A DNA stretch of 64,000 bases from contig JAGVSM010000922.1 of the NCBI GenBank assembly GCA_022494885.1, positions 372,001 to 436,000 on the forward strand. Direction: 5' to 3'. Origin of the DNA: Micrasema longulum (taxonomy: Eukaryota; Arthropoda; Insecta; Trichoptera; Brachycentridae). The notes beneath the pieces are model-generated. The model did no database searches. It worked only from the letters and a program-made list of their open reading frames with translations, and was not told the DNA's origin. Shown piece after piece: positions 10,860 through 20,969 of the stretch (its first letter is position 1; each line of letters starts with the position of its first letter). A program made the translations under genes and the position numbers.

Positions 10860-11025
10860 TTTAAGACGTCACTCCCCATTATGTACACAATAATTGTTTA
10901 TTTCTTTTACGTAATGGGAAACTTTAATGTAAATATATGTATTTGATTAATGTTAAAAATTGTATTTAGTTGTAATATGGTATTTTTATTTGTTATTAAT
11001 AAAAAATTAAAAAATAAAATAAAAA
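10860..11025 (+). mobile_element. Possible LINE 3' tail
   Basis: The stretch ends in AATAAAAAATTAAAAAATAAA and further A-rich repeats after a TATTTTTATTTGTTATT segment. It looks like the polyadenylated end of a truncated retrotransposon, but no coding remnant supports it. Confidence 0.3.
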
Positions 11026-11415
11026 AAGTACAAACCATGGGAGTCACATTGATCGAAAAACAAGATTTAGTGACTATGCGTTTTCCAAAACATCATCACT
11101 TTTAAACCAAATGAGGAAATTTCAATATATAAAAAGCTTTTAATGTAAACTGATAGTAAACATAAATGAGCATTTATATGACATAATTGGGCTTCGGTGT
11201 TTTCAGTAAAATAGCTTATTGCATTAATTTCTCCATTTTAAACATCAGTACGGCAAAAGATGGACTCGTGTTTTTTCCTAAAAGCTACTGAACTATATTT
11301 TTATGTTTAGTTCTGTATTTAGTTTCATTGGAAAACCAACAAGCATGTATGAAATCATAATGTACATAAATCAGTTGCACAAAGTACAATTAGAAGGTTT
11401 CTCGTAGTTGGTTGC

Positions 11416-11466
11416 ATAAATTGTAACATAAATGTATATATTATATACATTTATGTTACAATTTAT
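11416..11466. repeat. Perfect 25-bp palindrome with 1-nt spacer
   Basis: The arms 11416-11440 (ATAAATTGTAACATAAATGT, then ATATA) and 11442-11466 are exact reverse complements around a single T. This could extrude as a cruciform or fold as a hairpin. It may be the core of a very small foldback element, since no duplicated flank is obvious. Confidence 0.85.
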
Positions 11467-11484
11467 ATTGTAATATAAATTTTA

Positions 11485-11800
11485 TATTGTAATATTAGTA
11501 GCTATTTCTTTTTCGTCCAAGCTGCTAGACTTTGGAATGAGCTACCTCTTCAAACAAAAAATGCACCTTCTCTAGCCACTTTCAAGAAATGCCTGAAACA
11601 TTATTATATATCCCCAGAATCCTAAACTCCCTGAGTTTTATTGATTTTTTTATATTTTTCCTAAATATGTATTTTATCTCTTTTTTTCTTTCCTTGGTTC
11701 CTCTTTTTTTTCTCTCCTTCCAAACACACTATCTGATCCCACAAATCTCATCATTTAACATGCATTAATGTATTTTTTTTATTTTATTAAAGTTAATATG
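11485..11800 (+). mobile_element. CR1/jockey-like LINE C-terminus and 3' UTR
   Basis: Reads VQAARLWNELPLQTKNAPSL, then ATFKKCLKHYYI and a stop. This is the familiar ARLWN.LP......S...FK..LK..L ending of CR1/jockey-like ORF2 proteins. A T-rich 3' region follows. It is 5'-truncated and only the last 40 or so residues remain. Confidence 0.65.
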
Positions 11801-11809
11801 TGCAAGCCT

Positions 11810-12015
11810 TATCACCCAATTTGAAAAAAGTTGTTATTTTCAATTAATTCGTTTTTTTTTATTTGATGTATGTATCTTTTGATAAATACTGTTTTTTTTT
11901 TTCGTAGAAAATTTTGACCAATCTCTTTTTTTTGACCAATCTGTTTTTTGGTTGGCTGGAAGATATTGCTTTTAGCAATAAGTCCGCCAAAGTACTCATT
12001 CTTTATACTCAAAGT
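11810..12015. other. T-rich spacer, no gene recognised
   Basis: It has T runs and a local direct repeat (TTTTTTTGACCAATCT and TTGACCAATCTG near 11930), but no coding homology. Confidence 0.3.
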
Positions 12016-12017
12016 TT

Positions 12018-12078
12018 TAAATAAATTAATAATATGTAATATATGGGAAATAAATTAATAATATGTAATATATGGGAA
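12018..12078. repeat. 30-bp tandem duplication
   Basis: AAATAAATTAATAATATGTA, continuing to TATATGGG, occurs twice head to tail, just where recognisable LINE-D coding sequence starts. It may be a target-site or slippage duplication at the 5' truncation point. Confidence 0.6.
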
Positions 12079-12575
12079 CTACACTGGCTACATTTTCCAC
12101 AGAGGGTCAAATACAAACTCTGTTGGCTTATGTATAAGTCACTGCACAACTCGGCTCCGGAATATCTAAGGGAACTATGCATTCCAGATGAACTAGCTGA
12201 CAGGCGTCTCACGCTTAGATCAGCTACGTCTACGGCGAGAGGAAAAGTTATTATACCTCTACGCAAACAGCGCACTAAATTTAGTGAACGCGCATTTGCG
12301 GTCGCAGGCCCTATGGCATGGAATGCTCTCCCAGCAGAGGTGCGAGGCTGTGAAAGTGAAGTGATGTTTCGGAAAAACTTAAAACCCACTTGTTCTCTAA
12401 ATCATTTGAATAAATCCGTAGCACGTGACAACAAAATAAATTATTTTAATTAAATTACAAATTTAAAGCTTCAATTAAATTAACTTAACAATAGAATCAC
12501 CATGTAAAGCGCCCTTGAGGTATTTTATTACGAAAATGGCGCTATATAAGTTATCCATAATTAATTAATAAATGA
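12045..12575 (+). mobile_element. LINE-D (CR1-like) C-terminal fragment and 3' end
   Basis: The open frame to 12453 reads ELHWLHFPQRVKYKLCWLMY, KSLHNSAPEYL, then FSERAFAVAGPMAWNALPAE. This is the classic CR1/L2-like C-terminal signature (LHWLP...R..FK...L.YK.LH..AP.YL ... F..AGP..WN.LP). Only about 136 residues remain, uninterrupted. The 3' UTR ends with AAAGCGCCCTTGAGGT and AATGGCGCTATATAAG. This terminal box recurs at 22.55, 56.7 and 62.6 kb. Confidence 0.75.
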
Positions 12576-12579
12576 AGTA

Positions 12580-13985
12580 ATAATACAAACACATACACAA
12601 CAAATTATAAATATAAAAATATGATTTATATTTTATAAATATGAAAATAATTTAATTGTGCCCAAGGGTAAACGTGATTTTGTTTTTTTTAGTCACTCAA
12701 TAAAAGTCACTGTAAGTCTATTTACTTTTTTTTTATTGAAGCAATGCTTATTTCACAAAATTGATTGTTTTTAAAGATACCTCGTTGCTATATTGACTAT
12801 TTTAAGCTAAAATAAAACTATTTTATTTTTTTGTATGGTGAATGCCCTTTCCGTGTGCCGATTCAATTTTTCGTTTGAATGCGGAACACAAAAACTTTTT
12901 TAATTTTTATTGTTTAGTACTGTACGAACTAATTTTTGTGGAGGTTAATATCAATATTCTTTAGTTCTTTATTTAGTCCATACATCAATGGCAAACACAT
13001 TTGCTTATAATTCGAACAGGTTAAATTGAAATAAAATACGTCTAAAGAAAATTAAAGCTAGGACAAAATAAAAAAAATATCATCTATTTAAATATTTAAA
13101 CTATGTATTTTTATTTTATACAAGCTGTAACGTAAAACTGATAAAAATACTCGTATGTATACCCACGCACAGGCTATGCGGGATTTTTTTCTTATTATAT
13201 TATTATGTTACGTTTTTTTGCCATGTAACGTAAGAAAAATGTTTCAATAAATACTTTTAAAAAGTAAAAAAAACAAATAAAAACAAAAGCGACAAGTCAT
13301 CACACGGTCACTGTCAAATGCAAACTATCGATTATATTATATATTGAAAAAATGCATCACTGTGATTGGCCACATCGGATGTTGCTGGTTTTGATAAAAA
13401 AATCATTTTCAAACTGGTATTATTATGATAAAACGTTGGATTTTTTGCTCAAGATATAAATAGCCTATGCAATAGTAATATTTTCATAGTTTCGCCAGAA
13501 AAAAAAAACATCTTTTACCGAAAACGGATTTTACCAAGTTTGATACCCACCGACATATTTATTACAATTATGTTTTTGCCTAATTTTCCGTTAATTTATT
13601 TGCAATGCTTTAGTAGTGGAATTTGATTCTTATGGTTATGTTAATTGTGTAGATTTTTTTAACCAAAGTTTTGTTGCAAGGTGGCGTATATAAAATAAAA
13701 GATTTGAACTTACATATTTTGTCTGAAGTTTTATTTACAACTTAATCGACATATGATTAAATAAAACACAAGGAATGAACACCGAACAATACGGTTTGAA
13801 CCAAGCCGTGGAAATTTTAATTTAATATTATTGTATGGGTAACATTGTCGTTTTGAAGGCAATCGGAATCAATGGAGGTCAGAGAGTGTCCGTTAAGTTT
13901 TCGGTCGATAGCGCCGTGTTGCGTCTCTGTGTTGGCAGGCCTGGCACCTGGAGTTTGATGTGTCCAGTATTGTAAGTGTCCATAG
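12580..13985. other. No gene; short LINE-G-like UTR word
   Basis: AT-rich. At 13030-13080 the words AAATTAAAGCTAGGACAAAA match the LINE-G 3' UTR at 15.64 kb, suggesting a small LINE-G piece. The GC-richer patch at 13860-13960 shows no coding signature. Confidence 0.35.
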
Positions 13986-13987
13986 TT

Positions 13988-14130
13988 ATTTATTTATTTA
14001 TTTATTTAAAGAAAACAACAGCCATTACAACAAAAAATACAGTATATACAAATAAACCAAAATTTTAGGCCAATTATAGTTTTCTATATAAAAACTAAAT
14101 AGAATGTAAAAAATTAAAAAAAAAGCGTAC
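13988..14130 (-). mobile_element. LINE 3' end, minus strand
   Basis: Minus strand: TGTAATGGCTGTTGTTTTC followed by four AAATA units (plus strand 13988-14007). The arrangement is the same as at other LINE tails. Upstream coding sequence, if any, is too decayed to read. Confidence 0.4.
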
Positions 14131-14945
14131 CTGTATTAAGCCACTCCGTATCATATCACTTGCAAAAAATAAAAAAATAAATAATAACTAAAAGTACAAA
14201 ATTTAATTTATTATTATAATTTTTAAATAATTAAAAAAAAAATCATTTTACGGATCCCCACGGAGTAGCTTCAGATCAGCTTTTCCTCTTAGACATAAAT
14301 ACAAATGTACAAGTATATAACAAATTTAAAATGTTAAATCGATAGTACTAATTAAGTTAAATGATTATTATCTGCAATTATAGCCTTGGCATTTTTCTTA
14401 TAGTTAATTAAAGTTAGAAAATATATATCAATTTCAAAAAAATGATTGTTATAACTATTTAAGATTCTGGGAAAAGGTGCATTCTTGTTGTTATTTGTGC
14501 TTGATCAACAACATATGTTATATTATTTTGTTTATTGGATTAGAATGTTTTTTTTTTAAATAAACGCACTTTTCTATAATTATTTTATTTTGCTTCTCTG
14601 TTTTCTGAATTATGTTAGTAATAAATGCATCAAATTTAATATTTCGTTTTAAGACCACTTGAGTTTATTTTGAAGAACAACTAGTTTCGGAAATCACAGG
14701 TGCAATTATAAACGTAATAATGAATTAAGGTACAATTTAACGTTGGTTTTGATTTGTTTCTTGCATCTACTTGACTGATCTGGTTGTAGATGAGAAAGTT
14801 TGGTAAGATACTCTGCCTCCGCACTTCTCCATCACAATACCAAGATTCACATATCTGTTTTCACCATTGCTACAAAGATTGAATCTGGTCAATAAAGAAT
14901 ATGTGGGATTCATAGTCCATTGATCGATGACACTTACACGTGCAA
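14130..14945. other. No recognisable gene
   Basis: Possibly decayed LINE 3' sequence on the minus strand between 14250 and 14500, but the reading frames are too broken to claim. Confidence 0.3.
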
Positions 14946-14947
14946 AA

Positions 14948-16107
14948 CAGGGGCGAACCGTGTATAGAAGCGATTATGCGCAGCTTACCATTATATTTGT
15001 TTAACCATAATAATTTTTTACTGTAACTTTATTAACAGAAGAAAAAAATAGTTACTTTTTATTTTAAATCATTTTCACCGTTTGAATTTTTACCCTAGTA
15101 TAAATATTTATATTAATAAAGCGCGCCTAGCGCCTGCAATGAGCTAAGAAACTAGCCGATTATTCCAGCTTTTTTTTTCATGCATATAAGTATACTTTAT
15201 TTTAAATGTCTTAACCCCAGTGCGGGTTTTTTCTCCTATATTAAACTTGCAGATTACACATACTATTTGAAGATTCTTGATTTGGAAAAAAGTGTTTCAA
15301 ACATTTTATTCTTAAGAGCTATTTTTCTTTGAAATGGTACTTAGGACATAAGACCATAATTACTTTCATGCGTCATATTGCAGGACATATGGCACTCGAC
15401 GCGACCGTTTTTAGTACTATTAATTTCTAGAACAACTCGGCCAGTTGACATTTCAATTGAATATCTAATATCGACTGAATTCATAGAGCTATTTTTTAAT
15501 GAGTTACGTATTAAAGTAATTAATTAATTTATTTTTTATTTATTTATTTGACGGACTTATGGAGTTCATTCTAACAATAGTAAATATAATTTTTTGTAAT
15601 AAATTCAAGCACTAATATGATAAAGTACAATTAAATGAAATTAAAGCTAGGACAAAAAAAATTACTACCTCAAGACAAGATCCGGTCTATCTAAGTTAAT
15701 TTTCAAATCTACAAAGACTTACACCAAAAAAGTCCAGATATTGTCTCATGTTTACAATACGACACAATCGGGACATTGGTGAATGCAAGGCATAGTTTGT
15801 GCTGTGTTGGATAATATATCTATATAATATCATATATCACGAAGTTACGTCGTTTGAGTTGGTTTCATGGATGAGAGTTGTTGTATCACACAGAACCACA
15901 GAAAAATATCAATTTACAGTATATATTTAATGTTGAAAAATGTTGTTTTTAATACTTATTGTGTATGACTGTATGTTTTCTGTATAAAATAAAATATAAT
16001 AAATAATATAAATATTACTTACATTATATTATGTACCTTCTATGTAGGTACAAAAATATGATATTTTTTTATTGCTTACCTGTAAATAAAATCACCATTC
16101 GCCTCTG
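14948..16107. mobile_element. Non-autonomous hAT-type element, copy 1, with nested LINE-G
   Basis: Starts CAGGGGCGAACCG and ends GAATGGTGATTTT-type sequence inverted (CATTCGCCTCTG), so the termini form an imperfect CAGRGGCGAA inverted repeat. The flanks GTGCAAAA (14940-14947) and GTGCTAAA (16108-16115) are an 8-bp target duplication with one mismatch, the hallmark of hAT transposition. The interior aligns with copy 2 at 18.1-18.9 kb (for example GCAGCTTACCATTATATTTG and AAACTTGCAGATTACA). It is about 375 bp longer, largely because of a LINE-G fragment at 15515-15825. No transposase is encoded. Confidence 0.85.
15515..15825 (-). mobile_element. LINE-G C-terminal fragment inside hAT copy 1
   Basis: The minus strand reads HSPMSRLCRIVNMRQYLDFF, then GVSLCRFEN, and ends in AAATA repeats (plus strand 15535-15553). 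The same C-terminal pattern (APMSRMCKLVNS...LKFFGIDL) occurs at 60.36-60.69 kb. The block is missing from hAT copy 2, so the LINE entered after the hAT element did. Confidence 0.65.
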
Positions 16108-16199
16108 GTGCTAAATCATTTCATCTGAAATCGAATGACGACTAATGAAAGAATTCATCGTTTTATCTTGAATACAATACATTATTTTCTGCAAAACAT

Positions 16200-16500
16200 A
16201 AGAGCCATATCCTATAGTACATTCACGCCATAGAAACATGAACGAAGGAGCGTGGCCTATAAAGAGACTACAGGGCATGGTAAAGCCCAGTCAGCCCAAA
16301 CAGTCAACTCAACGCAGTCACTCGGTTCCAGCATGTAGTTCAAGTTCAGTTACTTCAACTCCTCATCGCTGTAACACTCGCGCTACATTCAATACATTAT
16401 TTATTCACCATGTAATAAATCCGCATTAAACAGCATTCATGTGTCTTCTGCCAATCTCTAACTGGATCGGAGCTTCAACCCTCAACAACCTAATTCCTAC
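16200..16500 (+). mobile_element. Possible solo LTR
   Basis: It has a TATA-like CTATAAAG at 16258, a GC-richer leader with repeated CAGTCA/GTTCAAGTTCAG words, an AATAAA signal near 16416 and a downstream CAACAACCTAATTCCTACA end. This spacing of promoter, polyadenylation signal and end is like a Ty3/gypsy LTR. Clear TG...CA borders and a target duplication were not found. The 63-codon frame inside is not gene-like. Confidence 0.3.
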
Positions 16501-16504
16501 AAAT

Positions 16505-16840
16505 ATTTTGATCGAATATTCTCCTCATATAATAATAATAGATTTTTTTAGCTTTAGCCCATTTTACATCATGATAAAAATCCACACTTAACGATAAAAT
16601 AACCTAGTTAAAATTGATATTAACGAATGAAAGTGCATTTTCATAAATATTTTTTATGTTTATTTGATGCTCAAAAAATCAGATAGCCAGTTAACTATGA
16701 CGCCGACTAATTTTCTCAATTTTCTCTCGCAAGAGTTTTACCCAAAAATAGTCCTCGAATGAATTTTAAATAAATAAAAAATAATAAAATAAATTTCGAT
16801 CCACCCTAGTTTCACCGTAGAGTGTATATTCGATACGTGT
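16505..16840. other. No recognisable gene
   Basis: AT-rich sequence between the LTR-like block and the LINE-B insertion. Confidence 0.3.
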
Positions 16841-16856
16841 GAAACAGAACTTTCAA

Positions 16857-17197
16857 ACAAACAAATTATCACACCGTTTCCCCGTAGGAACAAGCGAGAG
16901 GATAGAACGCCACATAACTCAGTCTTTGCATACAGCCCTCGCTTCGTATGCATTCATACATCTTTTCATGCACGCACGCCGAGTATTCCTCTTTTCAACA
17001 TGTCCATCTTCAAATATTTGCTAGACTTGATCGTGCTATGTCTTTCTTGGTCCTTCTTGTTTTCAGCATCCATCAACATTCGCATCGTAGATTTTTTTAG
17101 CCGTTCTTTCGCTGTCCATTCGCTCGACATGTCCAAACCAACGCAGCACCCCTTTCTTGATTCTGTCGATGATGCTTGTCTCAGCTTTACATAGTTT
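16857..17197 (-). mobile_element. LINE-B, 5'-truncated copy with 11-bp target duplication
   Basis: Minus-strand frames give KAETSIIDRIKKGVLRWFGH (with breaks), VERMDSER, RGIL/RRACMKRCMNA-like and WRSILSLVPTGKRCD-like segments, as in the fuller copies at 58.5 and 61.7 kb. Several frameshifts are present. The tail is a short TTTG repeat. AGAACTTTCAA flanks it on both sides (16846-16856 and 17198-17208), showing target-primed insertion of a 341-bp truncated copy. Confidence 0.85.
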
Positions 17198-17209
17198 AGA
17201 ACTTTCAAT

Positions 17210-18080
17210 GAAACGTATTAATTTTATTTAACTGCGAGAGACATTTCGTGACCTGAAATAAAAAATATTGATAAATAAAATAATTCATTAGCCTAAGAGA
17301 TCGCAATTTGACATCATTCAGCCTACTTAATGCATAAGAGTTAGCATCAAAACTTCATTATTAACTGATTATTTTGCCTCCTGTGACAAACATTTATTTA
17401 AAAAAGAAAATGTTTTATAAATATACATAAACATTAAAATATATTAACATTTTGTGTAAAACATTTGTGGAATTATTATCTGCATTTGCAAACAATGGGG
17501 TTGTAATGCGGGTAAGGAGGTATTTGACTTGGTCATCCCGTATTGCTCCTAGCGCAGACAAGGCACCCGCTTTTAGACAAATTAATTACTTTAGTGTAGA
17601 ACAAATTCGATTCCTACTGTTAGCTGCGTCTGACTTCCCACTCTTCACCGAGAGAACAACCCGCTAAAGGCCAATTTCACACCGATTGTACAAATCTACA
17701 TGAAACTGTAAAATTACAAAGGGTGGATTGATTTTTGTGTTATGTTCAAAAGAACATCTGGTTGCGAATTATGTGAGTATGCATTGATCAAGTATTGTCA
17801 CAACTTCTTCATCCTTTTAACCTACAACCACTTTTCACTTCCCACCTCAGTATCCTTTGATCACCCGCCACATTAATACCTCGTGTCGTCTCGTGTATTT
17901 CGTTGAATGTGTGCCGCATTATAAACTTTGTTTCTAACACCTACCAATTTTGAGCTCGAGATTGAGCTTGTCATTGTGTTAGTGTCAAGTTGGATCCGCC
18001 AAGTCCATTAAAAATGAAGATAAGGTTAGTGGCCTCCCTTCCTAATCCATCTCATTTGTTAGAGTTGTGACCGATCGACA
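17210..18080. other. No recognisable gene
   Basis: A 71-codon open frame at 17452-17667 resembles no family that I know. Its lower AT content than the surroundings is the only reason to note it. Confidence 0.35.
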
Positions 18081-18088
18081 CTGCATAC

Positions 18089-18871
18089 CAGGGGCGAATC
18101 GTCAAAGTAAGCGATTATGCACAGCTTACCATTATATTTGACTTTAAATTATAATAATTTATAGTAACCATGTTTATGGGAAAATATATAAAGTAATTGT
18201 TATTTATTATAAATCACCGTTTATATCTTTCTACAAAAAAATATCTATGAAGTGCGCCCAGCGCCAGCGCCCAGTCCATTCTCACTGAACGATAAAACTA
18301 GCCGATTACCTCAGCTTATTCTTCCATACAAAAAAGTACACTGTATTTTTCGTATTTAACCCAAGTCGGCTTTTTTAGTACTAAAACAAACTTGCAGATT
18401 ACAAATATTTTCAGAAGATTCTCTATTTGGAAACTAGTATTTCGAACATTTTTTCCGAAGGACTATTTTTCTTTGATGGGATACCGTTGACATATTTTGT
18501 ATCACATAGGACAGGTGGCGTTCACAGTGGCCGTTTTAGGCATTATTCATTTTAAAAGAAATCAACCAGTGCTCAAGTCTTGACAGTACTGTCAATGACA
18601 GATCATAATAAAAATATTTGCTAAATGTCATTGTGGTATGTGATAATAAATTTTTGTATGAGTTTAGTATTCTATTAAAATAGTGTAGAATAAAGCTACG
18701 TATATCGCGTGGTTAGTAATAATTGTTGTTTGAGTTGATTTTCACAGAACCACAGAAAAAGTAGTAATTTATAATAACATTACTTACATGTTATGTAAGT
18801 ACTTATATGTGGTACAAATTAATGAACATTTTTAATAGATTACCTATAAAATAAATCACGGCTCGCCACTG
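18089..18871. mobile_element. Non-autonomous hAT-type element, copy 2, with perfect 8-bp target duplication
   Basis: Begins CAGGGGCGAATCG and ends CGGCTCGCCACTG. The inverted termini match CAGNGGCGANNCG. CTGCATAC flanks both ends exactly (18081-18088 and 18872-18879). The 783-bp interior is non-coding and aligns over most of its length with copy 1. A third, partial copy lies at 60.18-60.35 kb in the opposite orientation. The element must have been moved by a hAT transposase encoded elsewhere. Confidence 0.9.
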
Positions 18872-18975
18872 CTGCATACCGCATATCGAAGATACTCACT
18901 TATTTGCATCCAATTTAATTACAGTCCACTTCGTTCATAAATATCCCATCATATCCCATCTCGTATGATGGTTTA

Positions 18976-19030
18976 ATTGGTGTCCTGACGAAGAGACGGG
19001 TACGTCTCGAAACCGGTAGACAGAGAAAAG
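18976..19030 (+). ncRNA. Hammerhead ribozyme-like motif (subfamily 1), best preserved
   Basis: Core CTGACGA at 18985-18991, an extra A at 18992, stem II GAGACG (18993-18998) with CGTCTC (19003-19008) closed by a GGTA loop, GAAA at 19009-19012, CCGG, then TA (predicted cleavage after 19018). Stem I pairs TGTC (18981-18984) with GACA (19019-19022). All canonical core bases are present apart from one extra nucleotide. Stem III is only the ACCGGT palindrome, so a dimeric fold is the plausible active form. Flanks (AGTTTAATT..., TTTACAAAT...) match the Penelope-associated copy at 7.98 kb. Confidence 0.7.
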
Positions 19031-19330
19031 TCGTTAAATGGTTATATACAAATATTTAATAACATTTAGTAAAATGTTTGACCACAAAGTTAATGCTTTA
19101 AATATTAATAATAATAATCTATGATTTACAAGAAAATCTAAAAATATGACATAAAATCCACCTACCTTATTCAAATTGATTAAATTAACTAAAAATAGAT
19201 GCTCAATCGTGACTTGTTCGAGATGTGTTAATAACGTCCCCTAGAGAATGGAAGTTTCCAGAATTGCAACATTAAAAACATGTGTAGATTAAACACCAAG
19301 GCTCCGTATAAGAGTGTTTATGCAACTGTG
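19030..19330. other. No recognisable gene
   Basis: Likely the remainder of a Penelope-like terminal repeat, then unassigned AT-rich DNA. Confidence 0.3.
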
Positions 19331-19334
19331 ATTG

Positions 19335-19369
19335 GTGTACAGTGTACAGTGTACAGTGTACAGTGTACA
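19335..19369. repeat. Five tandem GTGTACA heptamers
   Basis: Exactly five copies of the 7-bp unit GTGTACA. The words TACAGTGTACAG recur near 19735. The unit contains the palindrome TGTACA. Confidence 0.9.
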
Positions 19370-19374
19370 ATTGA

Positions 19375-19965
19375 AGCATCCACCCCTTTCCCGAAACTGT
19401 TCATAAAGACTTGTGTCTTTCTTCAGTTTCACATATAAATATCAATTTTTTAAACTAATTAAGCGAAAATTTTATATTTCTTTACAATCAAACCACGGAA
19501 ATAACAAAACAAAGAAACTTTAAAAGCTTTCATTGTACCCCTCACTGCAGTATTGTCAATGTGTGATCAATCAAATACACATGGTCAGCACAATCACCGT
19601 TTTCTAATTTCCCAGTATGACAGTGAAGGAATACAGTGTTAGTTCCAAATTGAGGCCGCGGCCGCACGCTCCAGATCCCGCCTCGGAAAGGAAGAAGAAC
19701 CTAGTAATACAATCAAATCAAACAACAAATCGTACAGTGTACAGTTGGCTTCAAACTTTATTAAAGTTGAATGTCTCACGTTAAACACTAATCGGTATTA
19801 GAACAGGGTACTGACTCTCGTAAGACTGGCAATGAGACCAAAAAAAAAAAAATATCTGGACATAATGTATGTATGTACTCTTGACCTGAATTTAAATTTG
19901 ATTTTGTATTTTTTTTCGTTTTGGGATCTGTTTTGTAAGCGAATAGATAAATATTCAATAAATCA
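19375..19965. other. No recognisable gene
   Basis: Short frames only. A NotI-like GCGGCCGC patch lies at 19656-19663. Confidence 0.3.
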
Positions 19966-19969
19966 ATAA

Positions 19970-20075
19970 AAGCAGCGAATGACCAGTCATAAGCTTTGTA
20001 AATGCGTTAACCTTCATGTCCATATCCCTCCTCTCAAAAGTTATCCATCTCTGTTGTAATATTTGAATAACCGTA
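19970..20075 (-). repeat. DR1 fragment
   Basis: Contains GACCAGTCATAAGCTTTGTAAATGCGTTAAC, CCATATCCCTCCTCTC and ATCTCTGTTGTAATATTTG, which match the DR1 core and one arm. The remainder is missing. Confidence 0.55.
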
Positions 20076-20079
20076 GGTG

Positions 20080-20655
20080 TTATAGTTGAATTGAAAGGTA
20101 AAAATATTCATCGCAGGAATTACAGAATACGATTTATTAGAAATGCGTGCTGTTTACGCGTGTTAGATATTACGCGTTTCATTTTGAGGATAATTAATTG
20201 CATAATTAAAATGATAATTTCACGAACAGATATGGTTTCACAAAGCAAGCCTCGGTAGAAGTAATTAAAAAGCTTTCCTTTCCTCTAATTAATTGAACTG
20301 TGCTGTGTTCGGAGCTCAGACGCCTAAGCACTCATATATCAAATAATGAATTATGTATACAAGAAATTATCCAATATTATTCCACTAAAGATATTACAGG
20401 CATTAAGTATTTTGGTTAGAAATTTAAATTGATATTCTCAAATTACCGTATATTTATCATTTAAAATATTTGCGAATAATTATTGATAAATACTTTACAC
20501 GCACAGATCAAATAAAATTCATAACACAAACAATCAAAACACTTTTCTATATCTTCATGTCGACACGTACGAGCATCATATCCTTAATTAAATTCAACAA
20601 CTATATTATATTTGAACTATTTTCGTATTATATACGGTGAAAAAAAAAAAAAAAC
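20080..20655. other. AT-rich, no gene recognised
   Basis: No coding or repeat similarity noted apart from an A run at 20640-20654. Confidence 0.3.
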
Positions 20656-20659
20656 CATG

Positions 20660-20713
20660 AAATGAATGAATTCATTTGTAATATTTTATTATTACGAATG
20701 AATTCATTCATTT
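20660..20713. repeat. 24-bp inverted repeat (hairpin)
   Basis: The arms 20660-20683 and 20690-20713 (AAATGAATGAATTCATTNGT, then AATA, and its complement) differ at one base and flank a 6-nt loop. Each arm itself contains the palindrome AATGAATTCATT. Confidence 0.85.
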
Positions 20714-20714
20714 C

Positions 20715-20965
20715 GGAACCGAACTACTACTGATTCTGCTTAAGGGTGATTTGTTTTTATGGAAGTGGTTCATCCTTCTTCTTTTTAGTCGTTCCTTAGT
20801 TCTGAAGGTCGTGATCGATAGTACTTTCCCCAACCATTCTATTGACAATGCGTCTCCACCCTTCACGTATCTGCGCCCCTCTCCAAAATCTCCACGACTT
20901 CTGAGCGGTGAATTAAGATCATCTTCTATTTCCCTTCCTGTCAGCAATTTGACATCCGCGCTAGT
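20715..20965 (-). other. Unassigned open frame, possibly LINE-derived
   Basis: A 79-codon minus-strand frame (20947-20708) reads ...GREIEDDLNSPLRSRGDFGE...ALSIEWLGKVLSITTFRTKERLKRRR. The basic end and the SPL/TKER wording recall the spacer of some LINE proteins, but I cannot assign a family. It is somewhat GC-richer than the flanks. Confidence 0.25.
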
Positions 20966-20969
20966 TAAT

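Noticed and set aside
12009..12389. 126-codon minus-strand open frame opposite LINE-D
   Set aside because: Shadow of the LINE-D coding strand, whose plus-strand reading has the clear CR1-like signature.
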